The translations under genes and the position numbers were made by a program. DNA of 64,000 nt from Acinetobacter sp. WCHA55. Its GTDB lineage: Bacteria > Pseudomonadota > Gammaproteobacteria > Pseudomonadales > Moraxellaceae. The DNA lies in NCBI RefSeq assembly GCF_002165305.2, contig NZ_CP032286.1, forward strand, positions 124,001 to 188,000, in the 5' to 3' direction. Shown one piece after another: positions 47,287 to 56,210 of the stretch. How positions within the stretch are numbered: position 1 is the first letter of the stretch; every line of letters starts with the position of its first letter. Under the pieces are notes generated by a model. It did no database searches and was not told the origin of the DNA. It saw nothing but the letters and a program-made list of their open reading frames with translations.

Positions 47287-47943
47287 ATGACTGATTTAAT
47301 TAAAGATCTCAGTGAGCTTCGTTTAAGTTACCAAAAAGGTGAGTTGCGTGAAGATCGGGTAGAAGCCCATCCGCATGCTCAGTTCTTGCTTTGGTTTAAT
47401 CATGCTTTAGAGGCTCAACTGCACGAGCCTTATGCCATGTCACTGGCGACAGCAAGTGTGCAGGGTCGTCCACATGTGCGCACGGTATTGCTACGTGGTG
47501 CAACTGAAGTAGGATATGATTTTTATACCAATTATGACAGTCAAAAAGGCAATGATCTGGCAGAAAACCCATATGCAGAGTTATTGTTCTATTGGCAAGA
47601 GCAGGAACGTCAGATTCGCATTGGTGGTAAAGTGGTCAAAATTTCTGAAGCAGAATCGACGGACTACTACCATAAGCGTCCACGAGATAGCCAAATTGCG
47701 GCACATATTAGTACACCCCAAAGTGGTGTGATTGAAAGCCGTGAAGTCTTGCAACAACGTTTTGAGCAATTGCAGAACCAAGTTGAAGGTAAGTCAGAGC
47801 TAAATAAACCCGTCTTTTGGGGCGGCTATCGTCTTGAGCCTGACTATTATGAATTTTGGCAAGGGCGTCCGAACCGTTTGCATGATCGTTTAAGTTATGA
47901 AAAACAGCACGATGTTTGGGCACTAAAGCGTTTGATGCCTTAA
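47287..47943 (+). CDS. pdxH: Pyridoxamine 5'-phosphate oxidase
   Basis: 218 residues. FMN enzyme that makes pyridoxal phosphate. Split-barrel fold with RTVLLRGATEVGYDFYTNYDSQKG (FMN-binding), RQIRIGGKV, and the C-terminal substrate region WGGYRLEPDYYEFWQGRPNRLHDR. GGGAGTGA precedes the ATG. Its stop is directly followed by the recJ ATG. Confidence 0.95.
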   Translation: MTDLIKDLSELRLSYQKGELREDRVEAHPHAQFLLWFNHALEAQLHEPYAMSLATASVQGRPHVRTVLLRGATEVGYDFYTNYDSQKGNDLAENPYAELLFYWQEQERQIRIGGKVVKISEAESTDYYHKRPRDSQIAAHISTPQSGVIESREVLQQRFEQLQNQVEGKSELNKPVFWGGYRLEPDYYEFWQGRPNRLHDRLSYEKQHDVWALKRLMP

Positions 47944-49650
47944 ATGTCATCCATTCAAATTAAGCAAAGACCCTTCATTACCCGTCCTGAATTATTTCAG
48001 GATGTTCCTGCATTTCTTGCAGAAATTTTAGCCCGTCGTGGGATGGTGTCAAAGCAGGAGCTGGAGTTAAAGCTCAAGCATCTACTAGCACCTAATATGA
48101 AAGGCTTAAACGAAGCTATTCAGTTGATGGATGTTGCAATTGATCAGCATCACAAAATCGTCATTGTCGGCGATTATGATGCAGATGGTGCAACCAGTAC
48201 CGCTTTGATGATCTTGGCTTTGCGAGAAATGGGAGCGCAGGTAGAGTATCTGGTGCCAGACCGCTTTAAATATGGTTATGGTTTAACCCCTGCGATTGCG
48301 GATTTGGCATTTACCACTTTTACACCTGATTTATTGATTACGGTTGATAACGGTATTTCCAGTCATGACGGCGTGAAACAAGCGCAAGATCATGGTATGC
48401 AGGTAATTATTACCGATCACCATTTGACAACCAAGCCAACTCCCAGTGCCCAAGCGGTAGTGAATCCGAACCAGTTGGGCTGTGATTTTCCAAGTAAAGC
48501 CTTAGCTGGGGTGGGGGTTGCCTTTTATGTTTTAGCCAACTTATCGAGCTATCGTAAAAAGCTGAATAAGTCTTCGGCAGTCATGAGTCAGTATCTGGAT
48601 TTGGTGGCCTTGGGGACTTATGCCGATGTTGCGAGTCTTGACTATAACAATCGCATCTTGGTCGATGTCGGGCTGAAGCGCATTCAACAGCATTTATGTC
48701 GTCCCGGCATTAGTGCTTTACTGGAGATTGCAGGTCGAGAGGCTGCAAGTTTAAAAGCGCAAGATTTGGGGTTTGTACTGGGACCACGTATTAATGCGGC
48801 AGGTCGTATGGAAACCATGGATATTGGGATTGAATGTCTATTGGCACAGGACTTTGCTACTGCTTATCCATTGGCAGAACAACTGAATCAGTTGAATATG
48901 GAGCGTCGTCAAGTGGAAGCGGCGATGAAACAAGAGGCTTTAACGGCCTTGGATCAAATTCAACTAGATGATACAGCCTTACCTACAGCTTTAATCATGT
49001 TCGAGCCGCATTGGCATCAAGGGGTGATAGGTATTGTTGCGGGGCGCTTAAAAGAACAGTTTCATCGTCCGAGTATCGTGTTTGCTGCAGATGAAGATGG
49101 GATGCATATCAAAGGTTCTGCACGCTCGATTGAAGGCGTGCATATTCGCGATGCTATTGAGTGTGTTGCTGAGCAATATCCCCATTTGGTCAGCCACTTT
49201 GGTGGGCATGCCGCGGCAGCGGGTTTAACCATTCAAAAAAAACATTTTGAAGCGTTTAAACAGGCCTTTGAAGCATTGATGGCAGCGCAGGATGAACGTT
49301 TATTTACTGCGACTTTATGGACTGACGGTGAGCTCCCCGCAGAAAATATTCAGGTTGAAACGGTCGATCTTCTACAGCAGATTAGTCCATGGGGGCAAAA
49401 GTTTCCAGCGCCTATTTTTGAAGGAAATTTTCAAATTTTAGATTTCCGCTGGCTGAAAGAAGTACATTTAAAATTACGAGTTGCTTTAGACAACGGGCAG
49501 ATCGTGGATGCTATTGCTTTTAATGCGGCAGACAAATACCAGTTCAACGAGATGAATCATCACGTTCGTTTGGTCTATGAGCTGGATAAAAATGAATTTC
49601 GTGGCAATGTCAGCGTACAACTTCGCATTTTGCATTTAGAACAACACTAA
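47944..49650 (+). CDS. recJ: Single-stranded-DNA-specific exonuclease RecJ
   Basis: 568 residues. 5'-3' ssDNA exonuclease in recombination and mismatch repair. DHH motifs: VGDYDADGATST, DNGISSHDGV, TDHH; the DHHA1 part has GSARSIEGVHIRDAI and FGGHAAAAGLTI. A C-terminal OB domain ends the protein. It starts at the base after the pdxH stop, so translation is coupled. Confidence 0.95.
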   Translation: MSSIQIKQRPFITRPELFQDVPAFLAEILARRGMVSKQELELKLKHLLAPNMKGLNEAIQLMDVAIDQHHKIVIVGDYDADGATSTALMILALREMGAQVEYLVPDRFKYGYGLTPAIADLAFTTFTPDLLITVDNGISSHDGVKQAQDHGMQVIITDHHLTTKPTPSAQAVVNPNQLGCDFPSKALAGVGVAFYVLANLSSYRKKLNKSSAVMSQYLDLVALGTYADVASLDYNNRILVDVGLKRIQQHLCRPGISALLEIAGREAASLKAQDLGFVLGPRINAAGRMETMDIGIECLLAQDFATAYPLAEQLNQLNMERRQVEAAMKQEALTALDQIQLDDTALPTALIMFEPHWHQGVIGIVAGRLKEQFHRPSIVFAADEDGMHIKGSARSIEGVHIRDAIECVAEQYPHLVSHFGGHAAAAGLTIQKKHFEAFKQAFEALMAAQDERLFTATLWTDGELPAENIQVETVDLLQQISPWGQKFPAPIFEGNFQILDFRWLKEVHLKLRVALDNGQIVDAIAFNAADKYQFNEMNHHVRLVYELDKNEFRGNVSVQLRILHLEQH

Positions 49651-49677
49651 AAAACCGCTCTATAGAGCGGTTTTTTT
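49651..49677. terminator. Bidirectional terminator recJ / porin
   Basis: AAAACCGCTC-TATA-GAGCGGTTTT followed by T-run. Confidence 0.92.
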
Positions 49678-49695
49678 AATACATTTTTGTTTCAA

Positions 49696-50532
49696 TTAGA
49701 AGCGGAATGTACCATTGATACCGTATGAATCAGCATCTTCCGTTGTTGTGTAGTTCAAGCCAACAGCAATAGCAGGCGTAAAGAATTTTTGCGCGCGAAC
49801 AGCCCAAACAGTGTCAAAGTCATCGAATGTTGTATCCATAAATGAAACACCAACACTTAAGGTTGGATCGATATATAAATCGGCACCTAAGCGGTAAGCA
49901 GTTTCATCGCCAAAGTATGTTGCACCTTCAAAATTGGTAAAATGGTTACCAATTTGAGTCACATATTTAGCGCGTAAGGTCACAGCTGTATCGTCTGCTA
50001 CTGTGGAGATATTTGAGAATGTATCAATGAAGCCATTTTTTGAAACATACATTGGATCAAGATTTTCTTTGGCTACACCAGCCGCAATGAGTAGCCCATC
50101 GACAGGCAGGTAACCTGCTTCTAATGCATAACCCACATTATCATCTGATGCTTTACCAAATTCACTTTCAACCGTTACTTCAGAGCGGTTGAGGCTACCA
50201 GAAACATAAAATTGAGAGTTTGGGATGAAAAATTCACCATTTAAACCGACTGTGTCAATTTCTAAATCGGCGCCGTCTTCATCAATACTTGAGTTCGCAT
50301 AACCAAGACCAATGTTGCTTGCTTTGCTTAAAAAAGCAGCCTCTGCAAGTGGCGAATTTTTAGTGTTCACTCCATTTAAGTAGTACTTGCCACTGATGCC
50401 AAAAGTATCAAGGTCTTCACTGTCACCATCAAAGCTTGTATTTTCGTAGTTTGCATTGATTTCCGCTTGGTAAGCATGTGCAGCCCCGAAACTCGCAATA
50501 AGCGCGGTAGTAAGTGCAAGTTGTTTAAGCAT
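49696..50532 (-). CDS. Putative porin, Omp33-36-like (copy 1)
   Basis: 278 residues. Signal peptide MLKQLALTTALIASFGAAHA; mature YQAEINANYENTSFDGDSED continues as short beta strands to a terminal Phe (INGTFRF). SPLAEAAFLSKASNIGLGYA matches the PLAEAAFL-ASN motif of Acinetobacter Omp33-36. Start 50532 is set by the signal peptide; upstream in-frame sequence is not protein-like. It is a paralogue of the next gene. Likely a general porin. Confidence 0.85.
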   Translation of the reverse strand: MLKQLALTTALIASFGAAHAYQAEINANYENTSFDGDSEDLDTFGISGKYYLNGVNTKNSPLAEAAFLSKASNIGLGYANSSIDEDGADLEIDTVGLNGEFFIPNSQFYVSGSLNRSEVTVESEFGKASDDNVGYALEAGYLPVDGLLIAAGVAKENLDPMYVSKNGFIDTFSNISTVADDTAVTLRAKYVTQIGNHFTNFEGATYFGDETAYRLGADLYIDPTLSVGVSFMDTTFDDFDTVWAVRAQKFFTPAIAVGLNYTTTEDADSYGINGTFRF

Positions 50533-50648
50533 TTTAGAGGTTCTCTCTTTGTTATAAAAATATGACTGTTCTATGACAGTTGTAACGAAGTGTACGAAAA
50601 AGTAGCAGGGAGTCAATCTTTATTTATAACAATGCTTTATAGAAATGA

Positions 50649-50677
50649 AAAAAGCCCATTCGAAAATGGGCTTTTTG
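50649..50677 (-). terminator. Intrinsic terminator after porin copy 2
   Basis: AAAGCCCATT-CGAA-AATGGGCTTT, T-run on the minus strand. It separates the two porin genes. Confidence 0.9.
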
Positions 50678-50701
50678 TATGTAAGGTTTTATTGACTGGT
50701 C

Positions 50702-51478
50702 TTAGAAGCGGTATTTCGCTGCGACACCAAATTTGTTGTAGTCATTGTTGCCGACTTCACCAAAGCCTACACGACCTTCAAGGCTAACTTGTGGTGTAAA
50801 GAATTTACGTGCATTCACACCGAATTCGTTGACATCGCTCAAGTCATTGCTGTAGTAGTCTGCACCAACACTGAAGCTTTTATCAATGAAGTAGTCTGCA
50901 GCAAGGTTGTACTCATCTAGGTCACCAAAAGAAGCACCAGCTTCTAAATTGATGTCTTTACCATTGCTGAGTTGAGTGACATATTTTGCGCGTACAGTTG
51001 GGTCTACGCCATCATCATAGTCGTTGTCATAGCCTTTTAGACCAGCAGCCACCAAGAAACCTGGTGCAGGTAAGTAACCGACTTCTGCGCTGTAAAGTGT
51101 GGTATCTAGGTCACGACCATAACGGTGTTCAATATCTTGGCGGCCAATGTTACCGCTTAAGTAGAAATCTGAGTTAGGTACGAAGAATTCAACACCAGCA
51201 CCGTAGTTATTCACTTCGTCATCACCGACTTCGTTATAAGCGTAGTGAGCATTTACATTGCTGGCACGGTCTAAGAATGCCGCTTCTGCTAAAGGCGCGT
51301 TACGGGTTTGAACTGGGTTGAAATAGTATGTGCCATCTACACCAAAAGAGCCGCTTGAACTACCGTTGTCTGGATCAATTAGGCCAGCTGAAGCACCCAC
51401 TTCTGCTTGGTATGCATGTGCAGTCCCTGTGATCGCTAGAGCGGAAAGTAATGCTGAAGCAATTGCTAATTTTTTCAT
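50702..51478 (-). CDS. Putative porin, Omp33-36-like (copy 2)
   Basis: 258 residues. Signal peptide ending GTAHA (22), then YQAEVGASAGLIDPDNGS. It shares with copy 1 the blocks APLAEAAFLDRASNV, VEFFVPNSDFYLSGN, EVGYLPAPGFLVAAG, VRAKYVTQL and ARKFFTPQV, showing an old tandem duplication. The C-terminus (GVAAKYRF) is a BAM signal. It has its own promoter (51534-51561) and terminator, so the copies can be regulated separately. Confidence 0.85.
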   Translation of the reverse strand: MKKLAIASALLSALAITGTAHAYQAEVGASAGLIDPDNGSSSGSFGVDGTYYFNPVQTRNAPLAEAAFLDRASNVNAHYAYNEVGDDEVNNYGAGVEFFVPNSDFYLSGNIGRQDIEHRYGRDLDTTLYSAEVGYLPAPGFLVAAGLKGYDNDYDDGVDPTVRAKYVTQLSNGKDINLEAGASFGDLDEYNLAADYFIDKSFSVGADYYSNDLSDVNEFGVNARKFFTPQVSLEGRVGFGEVGNNDYNKFGVAAKYRF

Positions 51479-51529
51479 GGTATGTACCCCTCGTAAGTGG
51501 ACCCGTATTTCATTAATTTTTTGTTACAA

Positions 51530-51567
51530 CTTCAGTTTAGGGCAAAATAAAAAAGCGTCAACTGAAG
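51530..51567 (-). promoter_or_regulatory. Porin promoter framed by an inverted repeat
   Basis: On the minus strand TTGACG (51561-51556), 16 nt, TAAACT (51539-51534). CTTCAGTT (51530-51537) and AACTGAAG (51560-51567), a perfect 8-bp inverted repeat, cover both hexamers, so one dimer or a DNA loop could occlude the promoter. Confidence 0.5.
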
Positions 51568-51910
51568 GAAAGTTAATGCTCTGTATCCAAGGTTACATAA
51601 TGTAATTTTTTAAATCTAAGTAATTGATAGTAAATTACATTTTAATAATGTTTTGTTTTATTAAAATTGTGTAGATTCTGTGGATTTCATAATTTTTGAC
51701 GCTATTTTAACCAATTTCAACTCAAAATGTTTAGTCCATTCGTCTGTTGGGAAAACTTCTCAGGTATGTATTTTGTGGGGTGGTTCGCATTTATATACAG
51801 CTTGATTTTGGATCAAGCGAATGCTTTTTCGGAGACTAAACAATTTTAAGCTCTAGAAAGAAGGATGTGATTTTGTCGAATTTGAGATGAATAATCCCCG
51901 CCGTCGACTG

Positions 51911-51919
51911 TGATATAAT
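51911..51919 (+). promoter_or_regulatory. Extended -10 promoter of prfB
   Basis: TGATATAAT: exact TATAAT with a TG one base upstream, 43 bp before the prfB GTG. Confidence 0.55.
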
Positions 51920-51961
51920 CAGCGGCTATTTTTCGCTTTATATTGATTGAGAGTAATTCAC

Positions 51962-53057
51962 GTGGAAATTAATCCGTATCTAAACCAATTAAAAGACTTA
52001 AACGACCGTGGTCTCACACTACGGGGGTATCTTTGACTACGATCTGAAAAAAGAGCGTTTAGAAGAGGTTCTCCGTGAATTAGAAGACCCAGCGATTTGG
52101 AATGATCAAAGCCGTGCACAAGCCATGGCGAAAGAAAAAGGCGAACTTGAAAACGTCTTAAATGTATTAGATGGTTTGGCGACACAGCTTGAAGATGCGC
52201 AAGCAATGCTTGATTTGGCAGTCGAAGTAGATGACGAAAGTCTGTTGGTTGATGTACAGGCTGAATTGACTGCTGCTGAAGAAGAGTTGGCGAAGCTTGA
52301 ATTCCGTCGTATGTTCAGTAACCCAATGGACCCAAATCCATGTTATGTGGAAATTCAAGCGGGTTCAGGTGGGACAGAAGCGCAAGATTGGGCGTCAATG
52401 CTACTGCGTATGTATATGCGTTGGATTGAACGTCATGGCTTTAAAGCTGAATTGATGGAAGAGTCAGACGGCGACGTGGCTGGGATTAAGTCTGCAACGA
52501 TTCGTGTTGAAGGTGAATATGCCTATGGTTGGTTGCGTACCGAATCGGGTGTGCATCGCTTAGTGCGTAAATCGCCATTTGACTCGGGTAACCGCCGTCA
52601 TACGTCATTCTCTGCGGTGTTTGTCTCGCCAGAAGTCGATGACAACATTGAAATTGATATCAACCCATCTGACGTGCGTACCGATACCTACCGCGCTTCT
52701 GGTGCAGGTGGTCAGCACATTAACAAAACAGACTCTGCAGTCCGTTTAACCCACGCGCCAACAGGGATTGTGGTGGCATGTCAGAACCAACGTTCACAAC
52801 ATGCCAACCGTGACCATGCTTGGAAACAGTTACGTGCGAAGTTGTATGAGTTGGAAATGAGCAAGCGCAACGAAGCAGCTCAAGCACTTGAAGACTCGAA
52901 GTCGGATATTGGTTGGGGCAGTCAGATTCGTTCTTATGTTTTGGATGACTCGCGTATTAAAGACTTACGTACAGGTGTTGAAAACTCCAACACAGGTGCA
53001 GTACTAGATGGTGACCTTGATAAGTTTATTGAAGCAAGCTTAAAACAGGGTTTGTAA
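51962..53057 (+). CDS. prfB: Peptide chain release factor 2 (programmed +1 frameshift)
   Basis: Release factor for UGA/UAA, made as 51962-52033 joined to 52035-53057. The first 24 codons (GTG start, [24 protein letters not shown]) end at an in-frame TGA (52034-52036) inside GGGGGTATCTTTGAC, the classic autoregulatory site: an internal Shine-Dalgarno-like GGGGG, slippery CTT and a UGA read by RF2 itself. After the shift come [19 protein letters not shown] (GGQ loop) and the rest of a normal RF2. Confidence 0.95.
52021..52037 (+). promoter_or_regulatory. prfB programmed frameshift site
   Basis: GGGGG (52023-52027), TAT, CTT, TGA, C. Spacing and sequence match the E. coli site. Confidence 0.95.
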
Positions 53058-53099
53058 TTTAAATGATGAATGAAAGCAAAGTGTTATCAGTTATTTTAC

Positions 53100-53147
53100 A
53101 ATATATCTAAGATAATCGATATTAAAATCGAAAAAATGCGATATATT
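53100..53147. promoter_or_regulatory. Nested dyads with a common axis, candidate ArsR operator
   Basis: Outer repeat AATATATC (53100-53107) and GATATATT (53140-53147); inner repeat TCGAT (53116-53120) and ATCGA (53127-53131). Both centre on 53123.5. It lies just before the ArsR gene and is probably its autoregulatory site. Confidence 0.5.
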
Positions 53148-53197
53148 AAGTGAAACAAGCTGACAACGCTTTGCTGCCCATTAAACGTGTCTTGAGT

Positions 53198-53497
53198 ATG
53201 GATATAGATTTAATTTTTAAAGCCTTGGCTAATCCGACGCGTCGCCAAATCTTGGAATGGTTAAAAAAACCGGAACAATTTTTATCGAGTGACGAATGTG
53301 GTGACTTTAGACGGGGCGTATGTGCAGGTCATATCGAACGGTTGGGAAAAGTATCGCAATCGACGATGTCGAACCATTTGTCTGTGTTACAGCAGGCCGG
53401 TTTAATTCAAGTCGAGAAATATGGACAATGGTCTTATTTTTCGCGCAATGAAGCGTTGATTCAGCAATATATCGAACATTTGCAACGTTCACTTTAA
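53198..53497 (+). CDS. ArsR-family transcriptional regulator
   Basis: 99 residues. MDIDLIFKALANPTRRQILEWLKKPE is the usual ArsR start; KVSQSTMSNHLSVLQQAGLIQVEKYGQWSYFSRN is the winged helix. Two cysteines (about residues 31 and 39) lie between helices 2 and 3 but there is no clear ELCVCDL metal site, so a redox or electrophile signal is plausible. A GTG at 53150 is an alternative start. Directly upstream of an old yellow enzyme gene, its likely target. Confidence 0.85.
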   Translation: MDIDLIFKALANPTRRQILEWLKKPEQFLSSDECGDFRRGVCAGHIERLGKVSQSTMSNHLSVLQQAGLIQVEKYGQWSYFSRNEALIQQYIEHLQRSL

Positions 53498-53524
53498 TTG
53501 AAAAAAGTGGCGATCGAGGCGACT

Positions 53525-54604
53525 ATGGCTGAACTGAATACTCCTTTAACTTTGGGTGATTTACACTTAAAAAACCGCGTCATTATGGCTCCATTAACGC
53601 GTAGTCGTGCAACGGCAGACCGTGTGCCAACAGCCATGATGGCAGAGTATTATGCACAGCGTGCAAGTGCAGGTTTGATCATTTCTGAAGCGACCGTGAT
53701 TTCTGAAGAAGCCAATGGCTATTTGAATACACCGGGGCTATTTAATGAAGCGCAAGTTGAAGGCTGGAAACAGGTGACTCAAGCGGTACACGACCAAGCG
53801 GGCTTAATTGTGGCGCAGTTATGGCATGTTGGTCGTGTATCTCACCCTGATTTATTGGATGGCGAAACCCCAGTTTCTGCAAGTAGCGTACAACAAAAGG
53901 GATATGTCAGTTTATTACGTCCAAAACGTGAATATGTGGTTCCTCGTGCATTAGAGATTGCTGAAATTCAAAGCATTGTTGAGCAGTACAAGCAAGCAGC
54001 GGTTTATGCTAAAGCGGCGGGCTTTGATGGAGTGGAACTGCATGCGGCCAATGGTTATTTGATTGATCAGTTTTTACAAAGCTCAACCAATCTACGTAAA
54101 GATCAATATGGTGGCAGCGTAGAAAATCGTGCGCGTTTGTTGCTTCAAGTGGTGGATGCATTGATTGAAGTCTGGGGTGCAGGTCGTGTTGGGGTGCATC
54201 TAGCTCCACGCGGTGATGAGCATGACATGGGCGATGATGATCCACGTGAAACCTTTGGTTATGCACTGGAGCAACTGGGTCAACGTCAGATTGCGTTCTT
54301 CTTTACCCGTGAATATTTGGCTGATGACAGTATCAGTACCTACCTTAAACAACGTTCAGGTGGTGTACCATTGATTGCTAATATGCGTTTAAGCCGTGAA
54401 GATGCGGTTGATCTGTTGGCATCGGGTCAGGCTGATGCAGTGTCTTGGGGTAAAGACTATATTGCCAATCCAGACCTATATGAGCGTCTACTACAAGATG
54501 CACCACTGAATGAACTGAAACTGGAAAATATGATTGGAACTGATGTCGCGGCAGGCTATGTGGACTATCCGACTTTAGCTGAAATGGAAACTGCTGCGGT
54601 TTAA
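53525..54604 (+). CDS. Old yellow enzyme family alkene reductase
   Basis: 359 residues. FMN-dependent TIM barrel that reduces activated C=C bonds with NAD(P)H. LTLGDLHLKNRVIMAPLTRSRA, LWHVGRVSHP, VELHAANGYLIDQFLQSSTNLR and DAVSWGKDYIANPDL are diagnostic of the NemA/OYE group. ATG 53525 has GAGG about 7 nt upstream; the frame opens with TTG at 53498. Likely cotranscribed with, and repressed by, the ArsR gene 27 bp upstream. Confidence 0.93.
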   Translation: MAELNTPLTLGDLHLKNRVIMAPLTRSRATADRVPTAMMAEYYAQRASAGLIISEATVISEEANGYLNTPGLFNEAQVEGWKQVTQAVHDQAGLIVAQLWHVGRVSHPDLLDGETPVSASSVQQKGYVSLLRPKREYVVPRALEIAEIQSIVEQYKQAAVYAKAAGFDGVELHAANGYLIDQFLQSSTNLRKDQYGGSVENRARLLLQVVDALIEVWGAGRVGVHLAPRGDEHDMGDDDPRETFGYALEQLGQRQIAFFFTREYLADDSISTYLKQRSGGVPLIANMRLSREDAVDLLASGQADAVSWGKDYIANPDLYERLLQDAPLNELKLENMIGTDVAAGYVDYPTLAEMETAAV

Positions 54605-54634
54605 ATTGCTTTTCCGTTAAATTCGCGACAAGAT

Positions 54635-54680
54635 AACAGCGCAATTCATTTCATGGCATGAGTTGCGCTGTTTTATTTTT
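54635..54680 (+). terminator. Intrinsic terminator after the OYE gene
   Basis: AACAGCGCAA (54635-54644) and TTGCGCTGTT (54663-54672), perfect 10 bp, 18-nt loop, T-rich tail. Confidence 0.85.
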
Positions 54681-54703
54681 GCATTGATTTTTGGAGCACG
54701 TAT

Positions 54704-55984
54704 TTGGCTACTCCTTTTTGGTATAACGCAGCACTTGCGCTGATCAAACCGCTGTATAAGTCTAAAATAAAAAAACGTGCAGAGACTACAGAACAGTTTC
54801 AACAAGAATGTCTCGAACGTTTTGGGCCATTTCAACCTGTTAAAAATCGCCAAGCGATTTGGTTCCATGTGGTATCTGTGGGGGAAACCAATGCAGCGCA
54901 GCCTCTCATCGAACATTACTTAAAAGCGGGTCATCCAGTCTTGGTGACCAATACCACCAAAACAGGGCAGGCACGGGCCAAATCACTCTTTTTAAAAGCA
55001 CCTTATTTAGACCTGTTCCAAGCAGTATATTTACCTGCAGATCAAAAGCCCTTAGTTCGTCAATTCTTTGCATTGTATCAGCCTAAACTCTTGGCTTTGG
55101 TGGAGACGGAACTGTGGCCAAATTTAATTGCCCAAGCGGGGCAGAGTCAAGTGCCATGTATCTTGATTAATGCCCGTCTTTCTGAAAAATCGGCCAAAGG
55201 CTATGCCAAAGTGTCTAGCCTGACTCAGCCCATGTTACATGGGCTAGATCAGCTTTTGGCACAAGATCGGGCAACTGCGGAGCGCTTTATTCAGCTTGGC
55301 GCAGTTCAGTCAAAGACGCAGGTGGTGGGGAGTATTAAGTTTGATATTCATGCGCCTGAATCATTTGTTAAACAGGCGGCTCAGCTCAGGCAAGAATGGT
55401 CATTGGCTGGACGTAAGATCATTACTATGGCCAGTACTCATGCACCTGAAGAACAAAAATTGTTAAGTGCGTTTAAGCCATATTTGGATGCACAGCCTGA
55501 ACTGTTGTGTATTGTGGTACCGCGTCATCCAGAGCGTTTTGATGAGGTCTTTAATGTCACGCAAAGTTTAAATTTAAACACCACGCGGAGAAGTACGGGA
55601 CAAAGAATAGAAGCAAAAACTCAAGTCTATTTAGCCGATTCAATGGGAGAGATGTGGTTATGGTATGCCTTATCGAATACCTGTTTTGTCGGTGGCTCGC
55701 TGAATGAACCAGGTGGTGGACATAATATTTTAGAGCCGATTGCGTTAAATGTACCAACAGTTTTGGGCAAAAACTATTTTAATTTCCAAAGTATTGTTGA
55801 TGAGTTTGTACAAGCGGATGCGGTGAAAGTTGTTGATGATGCTGAACAGGCTGCCGCAGTGTTGATGACACTGTTAGAGGATATTGAGCAAGCGAATACA
55901 CTGAATCAATCTGCACAAAAGATTATGCAGTTAAATACGGGTTCTTTAGCCAAGCATATTCAAGTGATTGATGGTTATTTATAG
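54704..55984 (+). CDS. waaA: 3-deoxy-D-manno-octulosonic acid (Kdo) transferase
   Basis: 426 residues. Adds Kdo from CMP-Kdo to lipid A precursor. An N-terminal membrane-associated segment, then WFHVVSVGETNAAQPLIEHYL, LVETELWPNLI (catalytic Glu region), GSIKFD, and the donor-binding FVGGSLNEPGGGHNILEP. TTG start with GGAG 9 nt upstream. Separated by terminators and repeats from both neighbours. Confidence 0.94.
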   Translation: MATPFWYNAALALIKPLYKSKIKKRAETTEQFQQECLERFGPFQPVKNRQAIWFHVVSVGETNAAQPLIEHYLKAGHPVLVTNTTKTGQARAKSLFLKAPYLDLFQAVYLPADQKPLVRQFFALYQPKLLALVETELWPNLIAQAGQSQVPCILINARLSEKSAKGYAKVSSLTQPMLHGLDQLLAQDRATAERFIQLGAVQSKTQVVGSIKFDIHAPESFVKQAAQLRQEWSLAGRKIITMASTHAPEEQKLLSAFKPYLDAQPELLCIVVPRHPERFDEVFNVTQSLNLNTTRRSTGQRIEAKTQVYLADSMGEMWLWYALSNTCFVGGSLNEPGGGHNILEPIALNVPTVLGKNYFNFQSIVDEFVQADAVKVVDDAEQAAAVLMTLLEDIEQANTLNQSAQKIMQLNTGSLAKHIQVIDGYL

Positions 55985-56003
55985 GCTATTCATAATAAAT
56001 AGG

Positions 56004-56103
56004 AACGGTGAGGTGGCAGGGATGCCACCGTTAGGCTGTGGTATAGGGATGTACCATCAGCCTAACAAAGAGTTTTGCCAACTTTTGCTCTTTCAAAAGT
56101 TGG
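56004..56103. repeat. Three-hairpin element between waaA and rsmE
   Basis: Hairpin A: GGTGGCA-GGGA-TGCCACC (56012-56029), with an alternative outer pair AACGGT/ACCGTT. Hairpin B: GTTAGGCTG (56030-56038) with CAGCCTAAC (56058-56066), plus inner TGGTA/TACCA. Hairpin C: CCAACTTTTG-CTCTTT-CAAAAGTTGG (56078-56103). A and B share AGGGATG at the tip. AAAGAG (56067-56072) can instead pair with the loop of C. No coding frame. Repeat family, attenuator or structured RNA are all possible. Confidence 0.6.
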
Positions 56104-56210
56104 GTGATGCCTACACAATGGCTTTAAATTTATATTGTGATTTGCGGCTATGAATGAGCGAGCTGTTAAATATCACGGGTTCTCAAAGTTTAAAGTGGCT
56201 TGCTTAAATT

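Larger units (their letters stand above)
51479..51961. other. About 480 bp between porin and prfB, no gene
   Basis: Holds the porin promoter framed by an inverted repeat, an AT-rich middle, a GCTTGAT-TTTGG-ATCAAGC hairpin (51800-51818) and the prfB promoter. No coding frame or RNA gene was identified. Confidence 0.55.

Noticed and set aside
50533..50616. N-terminal extension of porin copy 1
   Set aside because: It would place 28 unrelated residues before the signal peptide.
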